Part shown: in pieces, positions 9,187-19,410 of the stretch | Position numbering within the stretch: position 1 is the first letter of the stretch | Layout of the letters: the number at the start of each line of letters is the position of its first letter | Assembly (NCBI RefSeq): GCF_030019085.1 | Contig: NZ_JASEFJ010000001.1 | Coordinates: 124,001-188,000 of the forward strand | Source: Methanoculleus sp. | Lineage (GTDB): Archaea; Halobacteriota; Methanomicrobia; Methanomicrobiales; Methanoculleaceae | Length of the DNA stretch: 64,000 nucleotides | Direction of reading: 5' to 3' | Program-made: the position numbers and the translations under genes | The notes under the pieces: generated by a model | What the model saw: only the letters and a program-made list of their open reading frames with translations | Databases searched by the model: none | What the model was told of the DNA's origin: nothing

Positions 9187-9528
9187 ATGTCCGACCTGGA
9201 GGAAGAAGCACTCGGCGTCATCCAGTCCCACCGCGAAGGGGTTCTCCAGAGCGATCTCTGGAAACTCCTTGATATTGACAGCAGAAAGTGCTCCCGGATT
9301 GTAAAGCGGTTGCTGGATGCTGGTTTGATCGAACGGATCGAGTTTCGTAGTGACGGGATCAAGACATATCTTCTGAGGGCGAAGAAACGTGCCGTCGATC
9401 CCGGTCTCATCCTTGCCGGTGGGGAGGTTCTCCCGTGCATCGGTTGTGACCGGGAGTGCGACCCGGCAGGGTGCACCCTTCTTTTAGACTGGATATACCA
9501 GCTCGCCCTTGAAGAGTATAAGGAGTGA
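9187..9528 (+). CDS. Winged-helix protein with C-terminal cysteine cluster
   Basis: This 113-aa protein has a MarR/Lrp-like winged helix at residues 1-60 (GVLQSDLWKLLDIDSRKCSRIVKRLLDAGLIER). A conserved-looking cluster follows, CIGCDRECDPAGC (about residues 86-98). Its four cysteines (C-x2-C-x3-C-x4-C) could bind zinc or an iron-sulfur cluster. It is probably a DNA-binding regulator, perhaps redox-responsive. The fold is visible. The ligand and targets are inference. It lies six bases after the LSm gene, so the pair is an operon. Confidence 0.75.
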   Translation: MSDLEEEALGVIQSHREGVLQSDLWKLLDIDSRKCSRIVKRLLDAGLIERIEFRSDGIKTYLLRAKKRAVDPGLILAGGEVLPCIGCDRECDPAGCTLLLDWIYQLALEEYKE

Positions 9529-9593
9529 TCGCTCTTCGAAAAGCGTCATAGTGAAAAGTGGTCCTGGGGGATTTGCCCCCCCGTAAAATCGGT

Positions 9594-10013
9594 TCAGGAC
9601 AGGGAGGTCTCTCCTGGTATGTTCTTCTTCCGGCAGACAACATCGATCACACCGTGCTGCACGTTATAGGAACTGTGCACCAGATCTATCTCCCAATTGA
9701 GGTCTACTATCATCTCCTTCGCACCCCCGGTGCAGAGGGTCACAGATTTTTTATGGAACGTGACGTAGGGTGCACCGTCCGCCAGGGCGTTTGCAACCGT
9801 TGTTATGTAGATGCAGTCATCTCCCTCGATAACCTCAACCTCGGGGTCATCATAGTTGTCGTCGGAAAAATAGGGATAAATACCCTCTCCGGTCGGCCCA
9901 CTGATGATGGTGAACCCGATAATCTTCGGGTCGTAATCGGGTAGATCGCTCAGGATCCGCTCCATCAGTCGCTCTATCTTTCGAAACATCTCGTCGTAAG
10001 GGTTATCCGCCAT
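9594..10013 (-). CDS. Hsp20/alpha-crystallin-like (GvpH-like) protein
   Basis: This protein of about 139 aa begins MADNPYDEMFRKIERLMERIL. It has a mostly beta C-terminal half with alternating acidic strands (VEVIEGDDCIYITTVANAL) and a charged helical start, resembling small heat-shock proteins of the GvpH/Hsp20 type in methanogens. It overlaps the end of the ArsR-type gene by 11 bases and is its second cistron. The alternative start at 10022 adds three residues. The family call is tentative because the usual A-x-x-x-n-G-v-L signature is not clear. Confidence 0.6.
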   Translation of the reverse strand: MADNPYDEMFRKIERLMERILSDLPDYDPKIIGFTIISGPTGEGIYPYFSDDNYDDPEVEVIEGDDCIYITTVANALADGAPYVTFHKKSVTLCTGGAKEMIVDLNWEIDLVHSSYNVQHGVIDVVCRKKNIPGETSLS

Positions 10014-10620
10014 GTGTAACACTTATCCGGTATCGGTCGTTAGTCTTCTCGACAATCCCCATCTGCAAGAGGTTGCCCAGTCTTTGTTTCAGCTCATCCG
10101 TGGGCAGGCCACAAGCTTCCCTGAGTTCCCCGAGATTCAGATCGGCATGCGCGAGGGCGAGGATGATCCTCGCCTCCCCCTCGTTTGTGAAGATCCCCTC
10201 GCGCATGAACTCGGTGAACCGTGACTCGATGTCACGCTCCAGTTGTTCGAGGTTTTCCAGGAGTTCGTCATGGGCCCTGACCATCCTCCTGAACAACATG
10301 AGATCTCTTGCGATCCGTGCCTGCTGGTTCTCCTCAACGGTGGAGAGGATAACCTCATCCTGCTTCTGCAGGTTTATGATGAGATTGATGTCATGCGAGA
10401 GGTAGTAATACTTTCGCCTCCGTTCATCCTGGTATGATCCAAGGATCTGCTCTCGCTCCATCAATTGCAGATGCTCAATTACCGCTTTCGGGCTAAGCAG
10501 CAGGCGCTCGGAGATCTCTGTCACGAAACACGGCTTTTGTCTTAACAACTCAATTATTCGTCGTCTATTCCGGTTTCCCAGGATATCCAGGAGTCTGGAA
10601 ACCTCGCCCCTCTCAAGCAT
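10003..10620 (-). CDS. ArsR-family winged-helix transcription regulator
   Basis: This 205-aa DNA-binding protein has an N-terminal ArsR-type winged helix (residues 1-75, with recognition helix region VTEISERLLLSPKAVIEHLQLME). A charged coiled segment follows (about 95-150), then a second helix-turn-helix-like region (about 150-200, NLGELREACGLPTDELKQRLGNLL). No metal-binding cysteine pair is seen, so the signal is unlikely to be arsenic. A perfect inverted repeat touches its start codon, which suggests self-repression. The Hsp20-like gene is in the same operon. Confidence 0.85.
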   Translation of the reverse strand: MLERGEVSRLLDILGNRNRRRIIELLRQKPCFVTEISERLLLSPKAVIEHLQLMEREQILGSYQDERRRKYYYLSHDINLIINLQKQDEVILSTVEENQQARIARDLMLFRRMVRAHDELLENLEQLERDIESRFTEFMREGIFTNEGEARIILALAHADLNLGELREACGLPTDELKQRLGNLLQMGIVEKTNDRYRISVTHGG

Positions 10621-10637
10621 ACTAACTTAATGTTAGT
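10621..10637 (-). promoter_or_regulatory. Palindromic operator at the ArsR start
   Basis: ACTAAC-TTAAT-GTTAGT is a perfect six-base inverted repeat with a five-base spacer, immediately upstream of the ATG on the minus strand. The TATA-like box (about 10642-10652) lies just behind it, so a bound dimer would cover the transcription start. A partial copy lies before the LSm gene at 8911. Confidence 0.6.
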
Positions 10638-10657
10638 AATCACAATATAAAAATTTA

Positions 10658-12124
10658 TCATTCAAAGAGACGGTAGTTAGGCGCCTCATCTGTGATCATG
10701 ATGTTATGGGGATGGCTTTCGCCATATCCCGCAGGGGTTATCCTGATGAATTTACCGTTCCTCTTCAGATCTGCTATCGTCTTCGAACCCGTGTAGCCCA
10801 TCCCCGACTTCAGACCGCCAACAAGCTGGTAGATGACATCAGAGACCCGGCCGACGTAAGGGGTGACGCCCTCTACGCCCTCCGGAACAAATTTGGTCCT
10901 TCCAAACTCCTTTTTCTGGAAGTAACGGTCGCTGGACTCGCCGCTGCTCATGACACCGAGGGATCCCATCCCGCGGTACTGTTTGTAGCGTCGGCCCTTG
11001 ATCGTTGTAACCCTTCCAGGCGCCTCGTCCGTTCCGGCAAAGAGGCTGCCAGCCATGATACAGTCAGCACCCGCCGCGATTGCCTTTGCTATATCTCCAG
11101 AGTATCGGATGCCACCATCGGCGATGACCGGCACATCGGCCTCGCCCGCCACCTCTGCAACGTTTGCTATCGCCGAGATCTGCGGGACTCCCACACCAGC
11201 GACGATCCTGGTCGTGCAGATTGAGCCAGGTCCGATGCCTACCTTCAGTCCATCGACACTATCCAGAAGGGCCAGGGCCGCCTGTTTTGTTGCGATGTTC
11301 CCGGCAACCACATCCACGGTGACACTCCCCTTGATCTCGCCGACCGCCCTGACGACGTTCATGTTGTGGCCATGGGCACAGTCCACCACCAGTGTGTCGG
11401 CACCCGCATCGGCCAGCATCACAGCTCGATTGAAATCAAATGGCCCTACGGCGGCGGCGACACAGAGTTTACCGCTCGAATCGCGGGTTGCACGGGGGTA
11501 CTGCCTCTTCTCCAGGATGTCTCGCATAGTTATGATCCCGACCAGACACCCATCCCCATCAACGACCGGGAGACGCTCGACCTTGTTTGCGTACATCGTC
11601 TCAAGGGCGTTATCCGCCGTGATGTCCTCTGTTGCGGTGATCAACTTCCTTGTCATGTAGTCGCGGATCTTCGCATCGCCGTATTTAGGGAGGATCGCCC
11701 TTATGTCCCTTCGACTGACGATACCGATCACTTTATCGTTCTCGATGACGGGGACGCCGCCGACACCGTACTGGCGCATGATCCGCTCCACCTCGGTGAC
11801 TGTGGCTTCGGGACTGACCGCCACCACCTCGCGCTCGATAAGGTCCTCTGCCTGTTTGACTATTCTGACCTCAGCAACCTCGCTCTCGGGGGTCATGTTC
11901 CGGTGAATGACTCCGATACCTCCTTCCCGGGCGATGGCGATAGCCATCGCAGACTCGGTAACCGTATCCATGGCAGCGCTCACGAGAGGTATATTGAGGG
12001 GAATATTCCGCGAGAACCGCGACCTGACATCGGCCTCGTCGGGCTCGACCCACGACTCTGCGGGTTCGAGCAACACGTCATCGAATGTAAAGGTTGTTTC
12101 CATCTTCAGTTTCTCGATGTACAT
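10658..12124 (-). CDS. guaB: IMP dehydrogenase
   Basis: This enzyme oxidises IMP to XMP with NAD, the committing step to GMP. The 488-aa protein starts with a TIM-barrel strand ([13 protein letters not shown]). Two CBS repeats follow (about residues 95-205), then the barrel resumes with the catalytic loop [15 protein letters not shown], where the cysteine forms the covalent XMP intermediate. The flap motif [10 protein letters not shown] is also present. Both catalytic elements are intact. It lies three bases after mfnB, so the two are probably cotranscribed. Confidence 0.97.
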   Translation of the reverse strand: MYIEKLKMETTFTFDDVLLEPAESWVEPDEADVRSRFSRNIPLNIPLVSAAMDTVTESAMAIAIAREGGIGVIHRNMTPESEVAEVRIVKQAEDLIEREVVAVSPEATVTEVERIMRQYGVGGVPVIENDKVIGIVSRRDIRAILPKYGDAKIRDYMTRKLITATEDITADNALETMYANKVERLPVVDGDGCLVGIITMRDILEKRQYPRATRDSSGKLCVAAAVGPFDFNRAVMLADAGADTLVVDCAHGHNMNVVRAVGEIKGSVTVDVVAGNIATKQAALALLDSVDGLKVGIGPGSICTTRIVAGVGVPQISAIANVAEVAGEADVPVIADGGIRYSGDIAKAIAAGADCIMAGSLFAGTDEAPGRVTTIKGRRYKQYRGMGSLGVMSSGESSDRYFQKKEFGRTKFVPEGVEGVTPYVGRVSDVIYQLVGGLKSGMGYTGSKTIADLKRNGKFIRITPAGYGESHPHNIMITDEAPNYRLFE

Positions 12125-12127
12125 AAA

Positions 12128-12817
12128 TCACCCAATCATCATCTTTGCTCTCTCAACCAGTTCCGCCCTGATTGTGCTCGACCGGTCCCCACCACAGACC
12201 ATTCCCCGGACACCTATGATATCCGGGTTGATCCGTTTCAGGGCATCCAGGTCTTCAAATCTCAACGAACCGGCAAGGGCGGTCTGCAACCCGAGTTCAC
12301 GGTTATGTTCTACAAAGAGGGTAAGTGTCTCCTCATCCATGAACGTAAATAGGCCCTTACCATCTTTAACTCCTGTGTCGATCATTGCCACGTCAGCCCC
12401 GGCATCCGCAACCAGCGGACTGATGGCGAGTGGCGAGATCGTGCCAAGCCTATTAAAATCAGCGTAAGCCGCGATTACAACGTATCTCTCGGGAAACTCT
12501 CGTTTCACCGCGGTGGTTACCGCCTTGATGACCTCACGGGCACGTTCAACGCCGTCGAACATCAGGCCGACCTTGACATAATCGGCGCCGGCGTGGGCGG
12601 CACCGAATGCAGAAAGGGCTGCGGTTCCAGGTTTATACTCATTGTCCCCGATTGCAGCACTGACAGGTTTACCGCCGGCGATCTCCTTGATCTCATGGAT
12701 GATCCATGGAAAATTAGCGCCCAGAGAGCCTTCAGCAGGTCTTTTCACGTCAATGATGTCAGCGGAAAGCGAGGCTTTTGCCTCTTCGATACTGCTTGGG
12801 CTGACGAGTAATTGCAT
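12128..12817 (-). CDS. mfnB: (5-formylfuran-3-yl)methyl phosphate synthase
   Basis: MfnB makes the furan ring precursor of methanofuran, the first C1 carrier of methanogenesis, from two glyceraldehyde-3-phosphate molecules. The 229-aa TIM-barrel protein (DUF556) shows family blocks such as [22 protein letters not shown] with the Schiff-base lysine region. [12 protein letters not shown] and [11 protein letters not shown] are also present. It is the first gene of a minus-strand pair with guaB. The HisA-like gene is divergent, starting 45 bases away. Confidence 0.95.
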   Translation of the reverse strand: MQLLVSPSSIEEAKASLSADIIDVKRPAEGSLGANFPWIIHEIKEIAGGKPVSAAIGDNEYKPGTAALSAFGAAHAGADYVKVGLMFDGVERAREVIKAVTTAVKREFPERYVVIAAYADFNRLGTISPLAISPLVADAGADVAMIDTGVKDGKGLFTFMDEETLTLFVEHNRELGLQTALAGSLRFEDLDALKRINPDIIGVRGMVCGGDRSSTIRAELVERAKMMIG

Positions 12818-12861
12818 AGAAATTAATGATCCTTCACCCTAATAGTGATTACGTTGAGGAC

Positions 12862-13542
12862 ATGGAACTGATTCTTGCAGTAGATCTTGCCGGCGGAGTT
12901 GTGGTGCATGGTAAAGCAGGGAACCGTTCGACCTACCGGCCGCTGACATGGGGGCTGGCGCCATCGGCCGAACCTGAGGCCTACATATCCACCCTTTTGC
13001 CCCGGTACCTCTACATCGCAGACCTGGACAGTATCCAGGGCGGGAGACCACAGGACGACCTTGTCAGGCGCTGTGCTGCAATGGTTGAGCGGTGTTATCT
13101 GGACAGGGGTTGCCGGTCGCCTGCGGACTCCTCAGCGGTCGAGGGTGTGACGCCGGTCGTCGGTACCGAGACGGCGGCAGCGAGTATCGATGACCTTGCG
13201 GCCTACCCGGGTGGCTATCTCAGCATCGATATCAGGGGTGGTCGGGTGCTCCCCTGGGGGATAACTCCGGTGGAGATGTTACGTTTTGCATCGGAGTTCG
13301 CTTTCGAGGGCTGCATCATCCTGAATATCGGTGCTGTGGGGACGGAGAAGGGCCTCAACCGACCAGACCTGGAAGAGATGAGGGCATGCTACCCCGACCG
13401 CCTCCTGTATGGCGGGGGAGTAGCAGGGGTCGATGACATCCAACTCCTCACCGATATCGGGTTTGACGGTGCGATCGTCGCGACCGCCGTCCATCGCGGC
13501 ACCTTGCCGCTTGAGTGGCTTCGGAGGGGGCAGCCCTGCTGA
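12862..13542 (+). CDS. HisA-related TIM-barrel protein (COG1411-type)
   Basis: This 226-aa protein resembles the histidine-pathway isomerases HisA/HisF (LILAVDLAGGVVVHGKAG at the start, YIADLDSIQGG near residue 55, LYGGGVAGVDDIQLL near 190). The phosphate-binding elements are recognisable. It is the divergent archaeal type that accompanies mfnB in methanogens and lacks a proven function. The ATG at 12862 has a GAGG upstream. An earlier ATG at 12826 would add 12 residues. The tmk gene overlaps its end by 28 bases. Confidence 0.75.
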   Translation: MELILAVDLAGGVVVHGKAGNRSTYRPLTWGLAPSAEPEAYISTLLPRYLYIADLDSIQGGRPQDDLVRRCAAMVERCYLDRGCRSPADSSAVEGVTPVVGTETAAASIDDLAAYPGGYLSIDIRGGRVLPWGITPVEMLRFASEFAFEGCIILNIGAVGTEKGLNRPDLEEMRACYPDRLLYGGGVAGVDDIQLLTDIGFDGAIVATAVHRGTLPLEWLRRGQPC

Positions 13543-14153
13543 TCACCATCGAGGGGATCGATGGCAGCGGGAAGACCACACTTCTTGCACGTCTCCACGA
13601 TCTCCTTGTTGACCTTGACCCCCTCTTCACCCGCGAGCCCGGTGCAACCTGGGTCGGCGATGCGGTGCGACGGGCGGTCGCCGAGCGGCTCGACCCGATC
13701 ACCGAGGCGCTGCTCTTCTGCGCTGACCATGCCGCGCACATCGACACCGTGATCCGGCCCGCGCTCCGTGCGGGGCGGACTGTCATCTCCGATCGTTACG
13801 CCGACTCAAGGTTTGCATACCAGCCTGTCGTCCTGGAAGGCGTGCTGCCCGATCCGCGGGAGTGGCTGCTCCGGATCCACGATGGATGGTCGATCCGGCC
13901 AGACCGGACGTTCCTGCTGGTTCTCCCGGTTGAAGATGCTATATCGAGGCTCGATCCAGAAAAGAAGAGAGAATACTTTGAGAACGCCGGGATCCTTGCA
14001 CGTGTGCAGGAGAACTACCTGGAGATCGCCGCATCCGATCCTGCGCGGTTTGTCATCGTCGACGCGCTGCTCGAGGAAGAGGCGGTTGCCAGGTTCGTCG
14101 CAGACGAGATCAGGGCTTTTGCCCGATCGTCACGACGAGATCCCCGAGCGTGA
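13515..14153 (+). CDS. tmk: dTMP kinase
   Basis: This enzyme phosphorylates dTMP to dTDP. The 212-aa product has the P-loop GIDGSGKTT at about residues 14-22. The dTMP-binding DRY-type motif is seen as [14 protein letters not shown], and [13 protein letters not shown] is also present. The GTG at 13515 inside the previous gene gives the normal N-terminus [11 protein letters not shown]. Its 3' end overlaps the end of the convergent valS by 44 bases. Confidence 0.92.
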   Translation: MASEGAALLITIEGIDGSGKTTLLARLHDLLVDLDPLFTREPGATWVGDAVRRAVAERLDPITEALLFCADHAAHIDTVIRPALRAGRTVISDRYADSRFAYQPVVLEGVLPDPREWLLRIHDGWSIRPDRTFLLVLPVEDAISRLDPEKKREYFENAGILARVQENYLEIAASDPARFVIVDALLEEEAVARFVADEIRAFARSSRRDPRA

Positions 14154-16707
14154 GGACGTCCACATCCTCTCCCGCCACCCGGTAGGTGACCTTCGGAGTG
14201 AAGGCATCGGGGGGCACTGCAACCTCCTCGCCATCGACCATAATGGCTGCAGGCGGGTTTTTAAGAACCTCCGGTGGAAGAGTTTTAACGGCCTCCATGA
14301 ACCCCCGGGCGCGACCACGGAGGGTCGGCCCGATGACTGCCATGTTGAACTCGACTCCTGTCACGACCTCCTCTAGTTGCGGCGTGCCGGTCACCCACTC
14401 CAGATTGGCGACGAGCGCCCGGCCGGCATCACCGGCATCTTCGAGCGGTTCTGGCGCGTAAGCGATCACGTGTCCGAGCGGGGCGTTCAGGGCCATGCCG
14501 CGGTCATGCTTGTACCGCCTGAGTTCTGCAACGGTCTTCACCAGAAGGTCGCCCTTACGCTGCGCATCCTCATCGGTGTACTCAAACTCCGGCCAGGTCT
14601 CTTTATGCACGCTCCTACCGGTGAGTGTATGGTAGCACTCTTCGGAGAAGTGCGGTATGATCGGGGCGAGGAGGCGGAGGAGAACATCCATGGTCGTCCT
14701 GAGCGCGTTGCAGGCGCTTGCTCTCCCCTTTTCATCATCCCCATACAGACGGCCTTTAACGATCTCGATGTAGTCGTCGGCAAGGGTGTTCCAGGTGAAC
14801 TCCCGTATAGCCCGGAGCGCCCGATCGAACTGGTAGCCCTCCATTGCAGCGGTTACATCCGCTACCGTCCCGGAGAGACGGACGAGCAACCAGCGGTCGG
14901 AGAGTTCGCTCACCGGTGCAGCAGGGTCGGCGCCCTTTTCGAGGTGCCCCATGACAAACCGGAAGATGTTCCATAGTTTAGTCTGGAACCTGGATGCGGC
15001 GATGACGTCGTTCCAGTTGAACATGATGTCCGAACCTGTCGCTGCGCCCGCTGCTCCCCACTGCCTGAAGGCGTCTGCACCGTATTGCTCGATGACGATC
15101 TCAGGGGAGATGATGTTGTTGCGGCTCTTGCTCATCTTGAACCCGTCTTCGCCGAGCACCATTCCGTTTATCAGGATCTGCTCCCAGGGGTGGCTCCCTA
15201 CCAGAGCCTTTGCCCGGAGGATGGTGTAAAATGCCCATGTCCTTATTATGTCGTGACCCTGGGGACGGATCTGGGCGGGGAAGAAGGGAGGTTTTTCTGC
15301 GGATCCGTCCCAGCCGGTGACGTGGAGCACAGATATCGATGAGTCCATCCAGGTATCGAGCACGTCCTTCTCGCCGACGAACTCGTTTCCGCCGCAGTTC
15401 GGACAGGGGTGTCGAGGTTTATCGATAGTTGGGTCGATCGGGAGCTCCTCTTCGGCTGGGAGAACAATCTCGCCGCAGGTGGTACAGAACCAGACGGGAA
15501 TGGGAGTCGCGAATATCCGCTGTCTGGATATACACCAGTCCCACTCCATGGATCTGACCCAGTTCTCCATCCGCGTGAACATGTGCTCCGGGATCCAGGA
15601 GATCTTCCGTGCCGCTTCCAGGATCTCGTCATGGTGGACCCGGACAAACCACTGCCGTTCCGAGAGGATCTCGATCGGGGTCTTGCAGCGCCAGCATGTT
15701 CCGACGCGCTGTTCGATCTCTTCCTGCCGTTTCAGTATCCCGGTTCTCTCCATATCGGCAAGGATCGCCTCCCTGCAGGCCTCCGAGCTCATGCCTGCGT
15801 ACGGCCCCGCGATCCCTGTCATGACCCCATTCCGGTCGATTGCTTTACGTAGTTCAAGGTTATGCTCTTTCCACCAGTAGACATCGGTCTTATCGCCGAA
15901 TGTGCATACCATCACTGCCCCGCTGCCAAACGAGGGGTCGACGGCGGGATCTTCGATCACCGGGACCTCGTGGCCGAAGATCGGGACGCTGAGTTTCTTC
16001 CCCCGAAGCCCGGTGTAGCGTTCGTCTTCGGGGTGGACTGCCACCGCAACGCAGGCTGCGAGCAGTTCAGGTCGGGTGGTGGCTATCTCGATGCCATCGA
16101 AGTCAAAGTAGTTGAGTCTGGTGTTGCGGGGAACGTAGTTTACCTCGGCAAACGCGATGGCCGTTTCACAGCGGGTACAGAAGTTAACCGGATGCTCGCT
16201 CTGATAGATGTCGCCGGCTTTGAGCATCCGCAGGAACGACACCTGGGTCTTCCTGTAGTACTCGGGGAGCATGGTGATGTACTCGTGGCTCCAGTCGATA
16301 GAGAACCCGAGACGTCGCATTGTCGCCCGCATCTTCTCGATGTTCCCGATGGTGAGGTCGTGGCACATCTCCCGGAACTTCTCCCGTGATACGTCGTTTT
16401 TTGTTATCCCGTGTGTCTCTTCGACTTTCACCTCTGTGGGTAGGCCGTGACAGTCCCACCCCTGCGGGAACATTACATTGTAGCCGCGCATGCGTTTGTA
16501 TCGGGCGATAAAGTCGATATAACACCAGTTTAACGCATTACCGATATGGAAGTTGCCGGTTGGGTATGGTGGGGGGGTGTCGATGATAAACCGGGGTGCG
16601 GGCGATGAAGTGTCGAAATAATTGTCTTCATCCCGCCAGATTGACTGCCAGCGCCTCTCCACTTCTTCGATATCGTAGTTTTTGGGTAGTTGATGTGACG
16701 GCGACAT
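14110..16707 (-). CDS. valS: Valyl-tRNA synthetase
   Basis: This class I synthetase charges tRNA-Val. The 865-aa protein has the HIGH motif as HIGN at residues 54-57 in [17 protein letters not shown]. The KMSKS loop appears as FKMSKSRNN, and a zinc-type pair [10 protein letters not shown] and CWRCKTPIE is visible. An anticodon-binding helical domain ends the protein. The sequence after HIGN fits ValRS ([14 protein letters not shown]) rather than IleRS or LeuRS. The frame stays open upstream to 17001, but the ATG at 16707 ([12 protein letters not shown]) gives the expected start. Confidence 0.94.
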   Translation of the reverse strand: MSPSHQLPKNYDIEEVERRWQSIWRDEDNYFDTSSPAPRFIIDTPPPYPTGNFHIGNALNWCYIDFIARYKRMRGYNVMFPQGWDCHGLPTEVKVEETHGITKNDVSREKFREMCHDLTIGNIEKMRATMRRLGFSIDWSHEYITMLPEYYRKTQVSFLRMLKAGDIYQSEHPVNFCTRCETAIAFAEVNYVPRNTRLNYFDFDGIEIATTRPELLAACVAVAVHPEDERYTGLRGKKLSVPIFGHEVPVIEDPAVDPSFGSGAVMVCTFGDKTDVYWWKEHNLELRKAIDRNGVMTGIAGPYAGMSSEACREAILADMERTGILKRQEEIEQRVGTCWRCKTPIEILSERQWFVRVHHDEILEAARKISWIPEHMFTRMENWVRSMEWDWCISRQRIFATPIPVWFCTTCGEIVLPAEEELPIDPTIDKPRHPCPNCGGNEFVGEKDVLDTWMDSSISVLHVTGWDGSAEKPPFFPAQIRPQGHDIIRTWAFYTILRAKALVGSHPWEQILINGMVLGEDGFKMSKSRNNIISPEIVIEQYGADAFRQWGAAGAATGSDIMFNWNDVIAASRFQTKLWNIFRFVMGHLEKGADPAAPVSELSDRWLLVRLSGTVADVTAAMEGYQFDRALRAIREFTWNTLADDYIEIVKGRLYGDDEKGRASACNALRTTMDVLLRLLAPIIPHFSEECYHTLTGRSVHKETWPEFEYTDEDAQRKGDLLVKTVAELRRYKHDRGMALNAPLGHVIAYAPEPLEDAGDAGRALVANLEWVTGTPQLEEVVTGVEFNMAVIGPTLRGRARGFMEAVKTLPPEVLKNPPAAIMVDGEEVAVPPDAFTPKVTYRVAGEDVDVLTLGDLVVTIGQKP

Positions 16708-16870
16708 TTTCAGCTTATAGTCTCTCTCTTCTCTCGGAAATATAATGTTCGACGTTACTTTCATCCCGCCGCGCCCTGTGCTGTCACCATACGGATTGGT
16801 GGTAAAAGCGCGGGAGACTTTGAGTGTCAACCCTAAAGGCTTTGTTCCTGTAGTTTCAACCATGTTATGA

Positions 16871-18067
16871 ATGACAAAGTGGCAGGGGCTGGTTCTTGCA
16901 TCGGTGCTCACTCTGGTCTTTATAGGCCTTGCCCCTCTGCTCCAGCCACCCTGGTTGCTCACGTTGTTTCTCGTTTTATTCTCGCTACTTCTCCTGCTCA
17001 TCAGGGATACTCGCTATATATCGCTGTCTATAATAGCACTTGCCGTGCTCTACTGTTTGGGCTGGCTCTCGACGTTTGTCTTCACCTGCACGCTTGGTAT
17101 CGTCGTCTTTGGTGAGGTGGCGTTCCGCCTCACAGGCGGTGGGCATGCCTCTTATATTTACCACATGCTTGCTGCAATCGTTCTGTCGATCGCGGTGATG
17201 TTCTACCTCAATTACACCGTGGCCCTTGTTGCCCTGATGGGTGTGGTTGCTGCGGTCCTCCTCCGGGCAGTTCTCGGCGGGCGGGACGACGCGTTGATGG
17301 TCGAGGCGCTCGGCGTCGCGATGACCATGTTCCTCTTTGAGGAACTCAAGTATGAAGTCGATCTGAGCATTCTCATCGCGGCGGTAGTTATTGCATTTGG
17401 ATTCGGATACACCTCCTACCACCTCAGAGTGGCCGATATCAGCGGCCTCTTCTCCGGAGCTATGATCGGGATCATACTGATAGTATTTGCGGACGTCCGC
17501 TGGTTCCTCATCATGCTCACCTTCTTCATAATCGGCGCAGGTGCAACCCGTTACCGCTACGCTGATAAGGAACGGTTCGGCGTCGCGCAGGAGCACGGGG
17601 GGGTGCGCGGATACTTTAACGTATTTGCAAACGGTCTTGTGGCAACAGGCGGCGCCATACTCTATGGTATATTCGGGAACCCGGCGTTTGTGGCACTATT
17701 CATGAGTAGCGTCGCCTCGGCCTCTGCCGATACCGCGGCAAGCGAGATAGGGGTGACTGGAAAGACGCCATACCTGATCACTACGTTCAAACCCGTGCCC
17801 AGGGGAACAAACGGTGGGGTGACCCTGCGCGGCGAGGTTGCGGCCATCCTGGCATCGGTCATCGTTGCTGCTGTTGCCTGGGCGATGGGCGTTGCCGACC
17901 CGAAACTTGCCCTGGTAACGCTCATTGCGGGGTTCATCGGCACCAATGTCGACAGTCTGGTAGGGGCAACGCTTGAAAACAGCGGCAGGATCGGCAACTC
18001 TGGCACAAACCTGACCGCCACGTTCTTCGGCGGGGTGGCGGGGATGCTGCTATATATGCTCTGGTAA
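16871..18067 (+). CDS. DUF92 integral membrane protein
   Basis: This 398-aa protein has about ten membrane segments. The C-terminal half shows DUF92 landmarks such as [13 protein letters not shown] (about residues 278-290), [13 protein letters not shown] and [16 protein letters not shown]. Plant and cyanobacterial members include the phytyl-phosphate kinase VTE6, so a role in polyprenyl phosphate handling is possible, for example in archaeal lipid salvage. This function is inferred. The N-terminal 150 residues are purely hydrophobic and less conserved. It is divergent from valS across a 163-base gap. Confidence 0.8.
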   Translation: MTKWQGLVLASVLTLVFIGLAPLLQPPWLLTLFLVLFSLLLLLIRDTRYISLSIIALAVLYCLGWLSTFVFTCTLGIVVFGEVAFRLTGGGHASYIYHMLAAIVLSIAVMFYLNYTVALVALMGVVAAVLLRAVLGGRDDALMVEALGVAMTMFLFEELKYEVDLSILIAAVVIAFGFGYTSYHLRVADISGLFSGAMIGIILIVFADVRWFLIMLTFFIIGAGATRYRYADKERFGVAQEHGGVRGYFNVFANGLVATGGAILYGIFGNPAFVALFMSSVASASADTAASEIGVTGKTPYLITTFKPVPRGTNGGVTLRGEVAAILASVIVAAVAWAMGVADPKLALVTLIAGFIGTNVDSLVGATLENSGRIGNSGTNLTATFFGGVAGMLLYMLW

Positions 18068-18358
18068 GCCCGATCCCGGGAATCTCCCCCGCTAGATCCC
18101 GATTCTGGAGAGAGGATGAAAAATAGCCCCCTCCAGAACTAACTGGATCTTCAGCCTTCTTTTGCCGTAGATCTGCACTTCAAGGCTCAAAGATCGCTCC
18201 CCTTGCAAAAGTACACTTGTTCCATGACCAGATATTAGATCCTGGTAACTTAAAACCGGAAACACGTGGGAGACTCTGGAGAAGACCCCCTGCACAGCCT
18301 TCCAGGGCGGTGTGGATGGTCAGCGAAGGCGGTTCGACCTGAGATGCATGAGACAGAG

Positions 18359-18386
18359 GCGATTATCCATGGATACCGTGCCGGGA
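18359..18386 (-). repeat. Dispersed intergenic repeat, short fragment
   Basis: GCGATTATCCATGGATACCG is the reverse of the core ...GTATC-A-TGGA-AATCGCC found at 50.7, 56.1 and 63.7 kb. Only the core is clear here. Confidence 0.45.
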
Positions 18387-18456
18387 AGGGCGTCTCTCCA
18401 GATCGTCTCGCTCACGCTCCCTGTCCACGGCCATCCAGGTCTATCGCCGATCACTG

Positions 18457-18498
18457 CCCGCCCCTTGAGGGGGCGGGAGGAGGCCGCGATAGCGGCCT
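18457..18498. other. Two strong tandem hairpins
   Basis: CCCGCCCC-TTGA-GGGGCGGG (18457-18477) and AGGCCGC-GATA-GCGGCCT (18481-18498) are perfect or near-perfect stems separated by three bases. They may belong to a structured RNA or to a mobile-element end. No promoter was identified. Confidence 0.4.
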
Positions 18499-19068
18499 GG
18501 AGGTGGGGGGATGGTCAGCGAATACTGTTCGTCGACACACTGCCATGGAGGTATCTACTGGTCTCAACACAACCCCATCATAGAGATCCTGTTTCTGCCC
18601 CCATGGTATGGCCCTCCCTGGCAATCACCCTGCACTGCTCCCACCCCCATGGGGTGGAGAAAGATAACCTTCGCTTTATGTGGAGTTACTGAACCGTGGT
18701 GCTCCGGGAGCAGAATATCTGCCGCAATGCCCGGGTTGGTGAGGATAAGGTCTCGCAAAATAAGTTTGAACGGCATGTTTACGAGGATTGTGCTGGTGTT
18801 TCTGAATAATTGTAAAGATACCGCTGTTGTGAGTGTACTTCTGGTATGGGTGACAATTACAGCTTCCGTTAACCAGAAGACAATGACCCGGAAGGTGGCT
18901 GAATGGTGAAATCTGCAGCAGGAGAGCAGACCACGGAGACATCTTCATTGGGAACCATCTACTGAGCATCAGGGTCACAGGTTGTGGGGATGTTCTACTC
19001 CCGGTCCGGAAAGGCGTTCCCGGTGAGATGCCAGGACAGTAGGGGACGTGCCCGGGTGAGATCTCTTC

Positions 19069-19125
19069 TCACTCAGGTTCACAGTGAAAGCATCCTGAAA
19101 CCCTGTCTCCGTCGCCGTGCACCAC
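19069..19125 (-). repeat. Dispersed intergenic repeat, partial copy
   Basis: The segment around CAGGTTCACAGTGAAAGCAT and CCGTGCAC matches the copy at 26085-26145 over about 50 bases with scattered differences. Both correspond to the GGTGAA-to-GTTTCC part of the copy at 56.1 kb. Confidence 0.45.
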
Positions 19126-19410
19126 CGGGCCGCGAGGCTGTTCAGCGAGAAAAAAACCATCCTGTGACCATGCGTGAGAGAGGGGGGAACGTTTCCGCCA
19201 CCCCGTCAACCACCACGTGACGATTCCATCAAGATACTGCGCCAGGAAGGTTACACACCTCCTCGGGGTCACTGTAAACCCCCTCAAAAGCCGTTTGCAC
19301 CTGTTGTTCCTCCAACTTTCGTATCCTTTTTTACTCCTTGGCGCCGAAGATTATAGAGAAATGGGTCAGGCAGTGTCAATATTCGGCGTTGCCATGGGAG
19401 GTTGAACATT

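Larger units (their letters stand above)
18068..19410. other. Gene-free region of about 1.3 kb with hairpins and repeat fragments
   Basis: No open frame here has a recognisable product. The region holds two fragments of the dispersed repeat (near 18359 and 19069), strong hairpins (18457-18498) and a duplicated GATGGTCAGCGAA (near 18314 and 18510). A less GC-rich part lies at about 18660-18960. Frames of 60-130 codons exist but look like translated repeat or low-complexity DNA. It may be decayed mobile DNA next to the methyltransferase gene. Confidence 0.5.

Noticed and set aside
10658-12124. Long plus-strand frames opposite guaB (up to 328 codons)
   Set aside because: They are antisense shadows of a well-conserved gene and show no independent family signal.
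14110-17001. Longer valS frame starting at 17001
   Set aside because: The extra 98 residues resemble no synthetase N-terminus and would overlap the divergent DUF92 gene start. The ATG at 16707 fits the family.
18092-18250. Minus-strand frame with GERSLSLEVQIYGKRRLKIQ
   Set aside because: It looks mildly protein-like but has no convincing start, operon partner or known homologue, so it is only noted.
18511-18909. 132-codon plus-strand frame in the gap before the methyltransferase
   Set aside because: Its N-terminal half reads through repeat-like DNA with many Cys, Trp and Pro, there is no ribosome-binding site, and no family resemblance.
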